Shown: in pieces, positions 5,389 through 5,718 of the stretch | Position numbering within the stretch: the stretch's first letter is position 1 | Layout: each line of letters begins with the position of its first letter | Notes under the pieces: generated by a model | Told to the model about the DNA's origin: nothing | Database searches by the model: none | What the model saw: only the letters and a program-made list of their open reading frames with translations | Program-made: the position numbers and the translations under genes | NCBI GenBank assembly: GCA_018066065.1 | Contig: JAGHSC010000120.1 | Location: 1 to 5,718, forward strand | DNA: 5,718 bases | Reading direction: 5' to 3' | Source: Candidatus Cryptobacteroides faecihippi | GTDB taxonomy: Bacteria > Bacteroidota > Bacteroidia > Bacteroidales > UBA932

Positions 5389-5718
5389 ATGATCTACACA
5401 CAAGAAGTGCAGCACATGTGCTGCGTAGCAAAAGGCGCAAACCACGCCAATGCTCCTATTCCTGAGGAAGGAAAGTGGGTGCATGCAAAGGTAATCAAGG
5501 ACATCTCCGGCCTTACCCACGGTATCGGCTGGTGCGCTCCTCAGCAGGGTTGCTGCAAGCTTACCCTCAATGTCAAGGACGGTATCATCGAGGAGGCTCT
5601 CGTAGAGACTCTCGGATGCTCAGGTATGACTCACTCAGCTGCAATGGCATCTGAGATCCTTCCTGGCAAGACCCTTCTCGAGGCTCTCAACCAGGACCTC
5701 GTCTGCGACGCAATCAAC
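5389..5718 (+). CDS. NifU/IscU-like iron-sulfur cluster assembly scaffold, 3' end cut by window
   Basis: An ATG at 5389 opens a frame of 110 codons that runs to the right edge without a stop. The region DISGLTHGIGWCAPQQGCCK (38-57) followed by LTLNVKDG (58-65) matches the first-cysteine block of IscU/NifU scaffolds (C49, C55, C56 candidates). LGCSGMTHSAAMASEILPG (75-93) is the second block, with C77 as ligand and the usual GC-x2-4-S-x-A pattern; the third cysteine region is beyond or at C106. The N-terminus has an unusual Cys pair, HMCC (9-12), not part of canonical IscU. It resembles the single-domain NifU-like proteins of Bacteroidales and Clostridia that I recall being found beside a GGGtGRT-family gene; that partner, if present, lies outside the window. 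The role is Fe-S cluster assembly in the cytoplasm. Codon choice differs from upstream genes (4 of 10 Gly codons are GGT), suggesting high expression. Confidence 0.85.
   Translation, partial: MIYTQEVQHMCCVAKGANHANAPIPEEGKWVHAKVIKDISGLTHGIGWCAPQQGCCKLTLNVKDGIIEEALVETLGCSGMTHSAAMASEILPGKTLLEALNQDLVCDAIN
5409..5424. repeat. Perfect 16-bp palindrome in codons 7-12 of the NifU-like gene
   Basis: GCAGCACATGTGCTGC equals its own reverse complement. In mRNA it can form a six-pair stem GCAGCA/UGCUGC closing a CAUG loop, extendable by two G-U wobbles (5407-5408 with 5425-5426). It begins 20 nt after the A of the ATG, within reach of an initiating ribosome, and encodes the unusual Cys11-Cys12 pair. Confidence 0.6.

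Overview
The window (about 55-57% G+C by eye) most likely comes from the chromosome of a fairly GC-rich member of the Bacteroidota, probably Bacteroidales. The intergenic regions carry TAnnTTTG elements, the -7 consensus of Bacteroides-type sigma factors. The genes lack convincing Shine-Dalgarno sequences. A murQ gene is coupled to a BadF-type sugar kinase, and the last gene is a NifU-like scaffold of a type I recall from gut Bacteroidales. The organism call is inference; genus cannot be told from this sequence alone.

Left part (1-1513, minus strand): a two-gene peptidoglycan-recycling unit. murQ (MurNAc-6-phosphate etherase) is followed, with a 1-nt TGATG overlap, by a BadF/BadG-family N-acetylhexosamine kinase that runs off the left edge. 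Middle (1612-3857, plus strand): murB (UDP-MurNAc synthesis), then a small EF-hand plus Lys/Ala/Glu-rich helical protein of unknown function, then a TupA-like ATP-grasp protein. Spacings are 23 and 3 nt, so this looks like one operon. murQ and murB diverge from a 98-bp region with one TAnnTTTG box in each direction. Thus the enzyme that completes the lactyl ether of muramic acid and the enzyme that breaks it share one control region.

Right part: a Stealth-family sugar-phosphate transferase (3854-4783, minus strand) converges on the TupA-like gene, with a 4-nt overlap of stop codons. Both belong to surface-polysaccharide families. Across a 105-bp AT-rich divergent region, which contains an 8+8 bp inverted repeat made of -7-like sequences, lies a plus-strand pair: a C_GCAxxG_C_C family cysteine protein and, 20 nt later, a NifU-like Fe-S scaffold protein cut by the right edge.

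Most of the window is envelope metabolism (recycling, precursor synthesis, polysaccharide decoration) plus a redox/Fe-S pair. I see no mobile element, CRISPR array, tRNA or rRNA, and no gene-free stretch longer than 105 bp. No clearly new system is evident. The least explained item is the EF-hand/helical-repeat protein in the murB operon.
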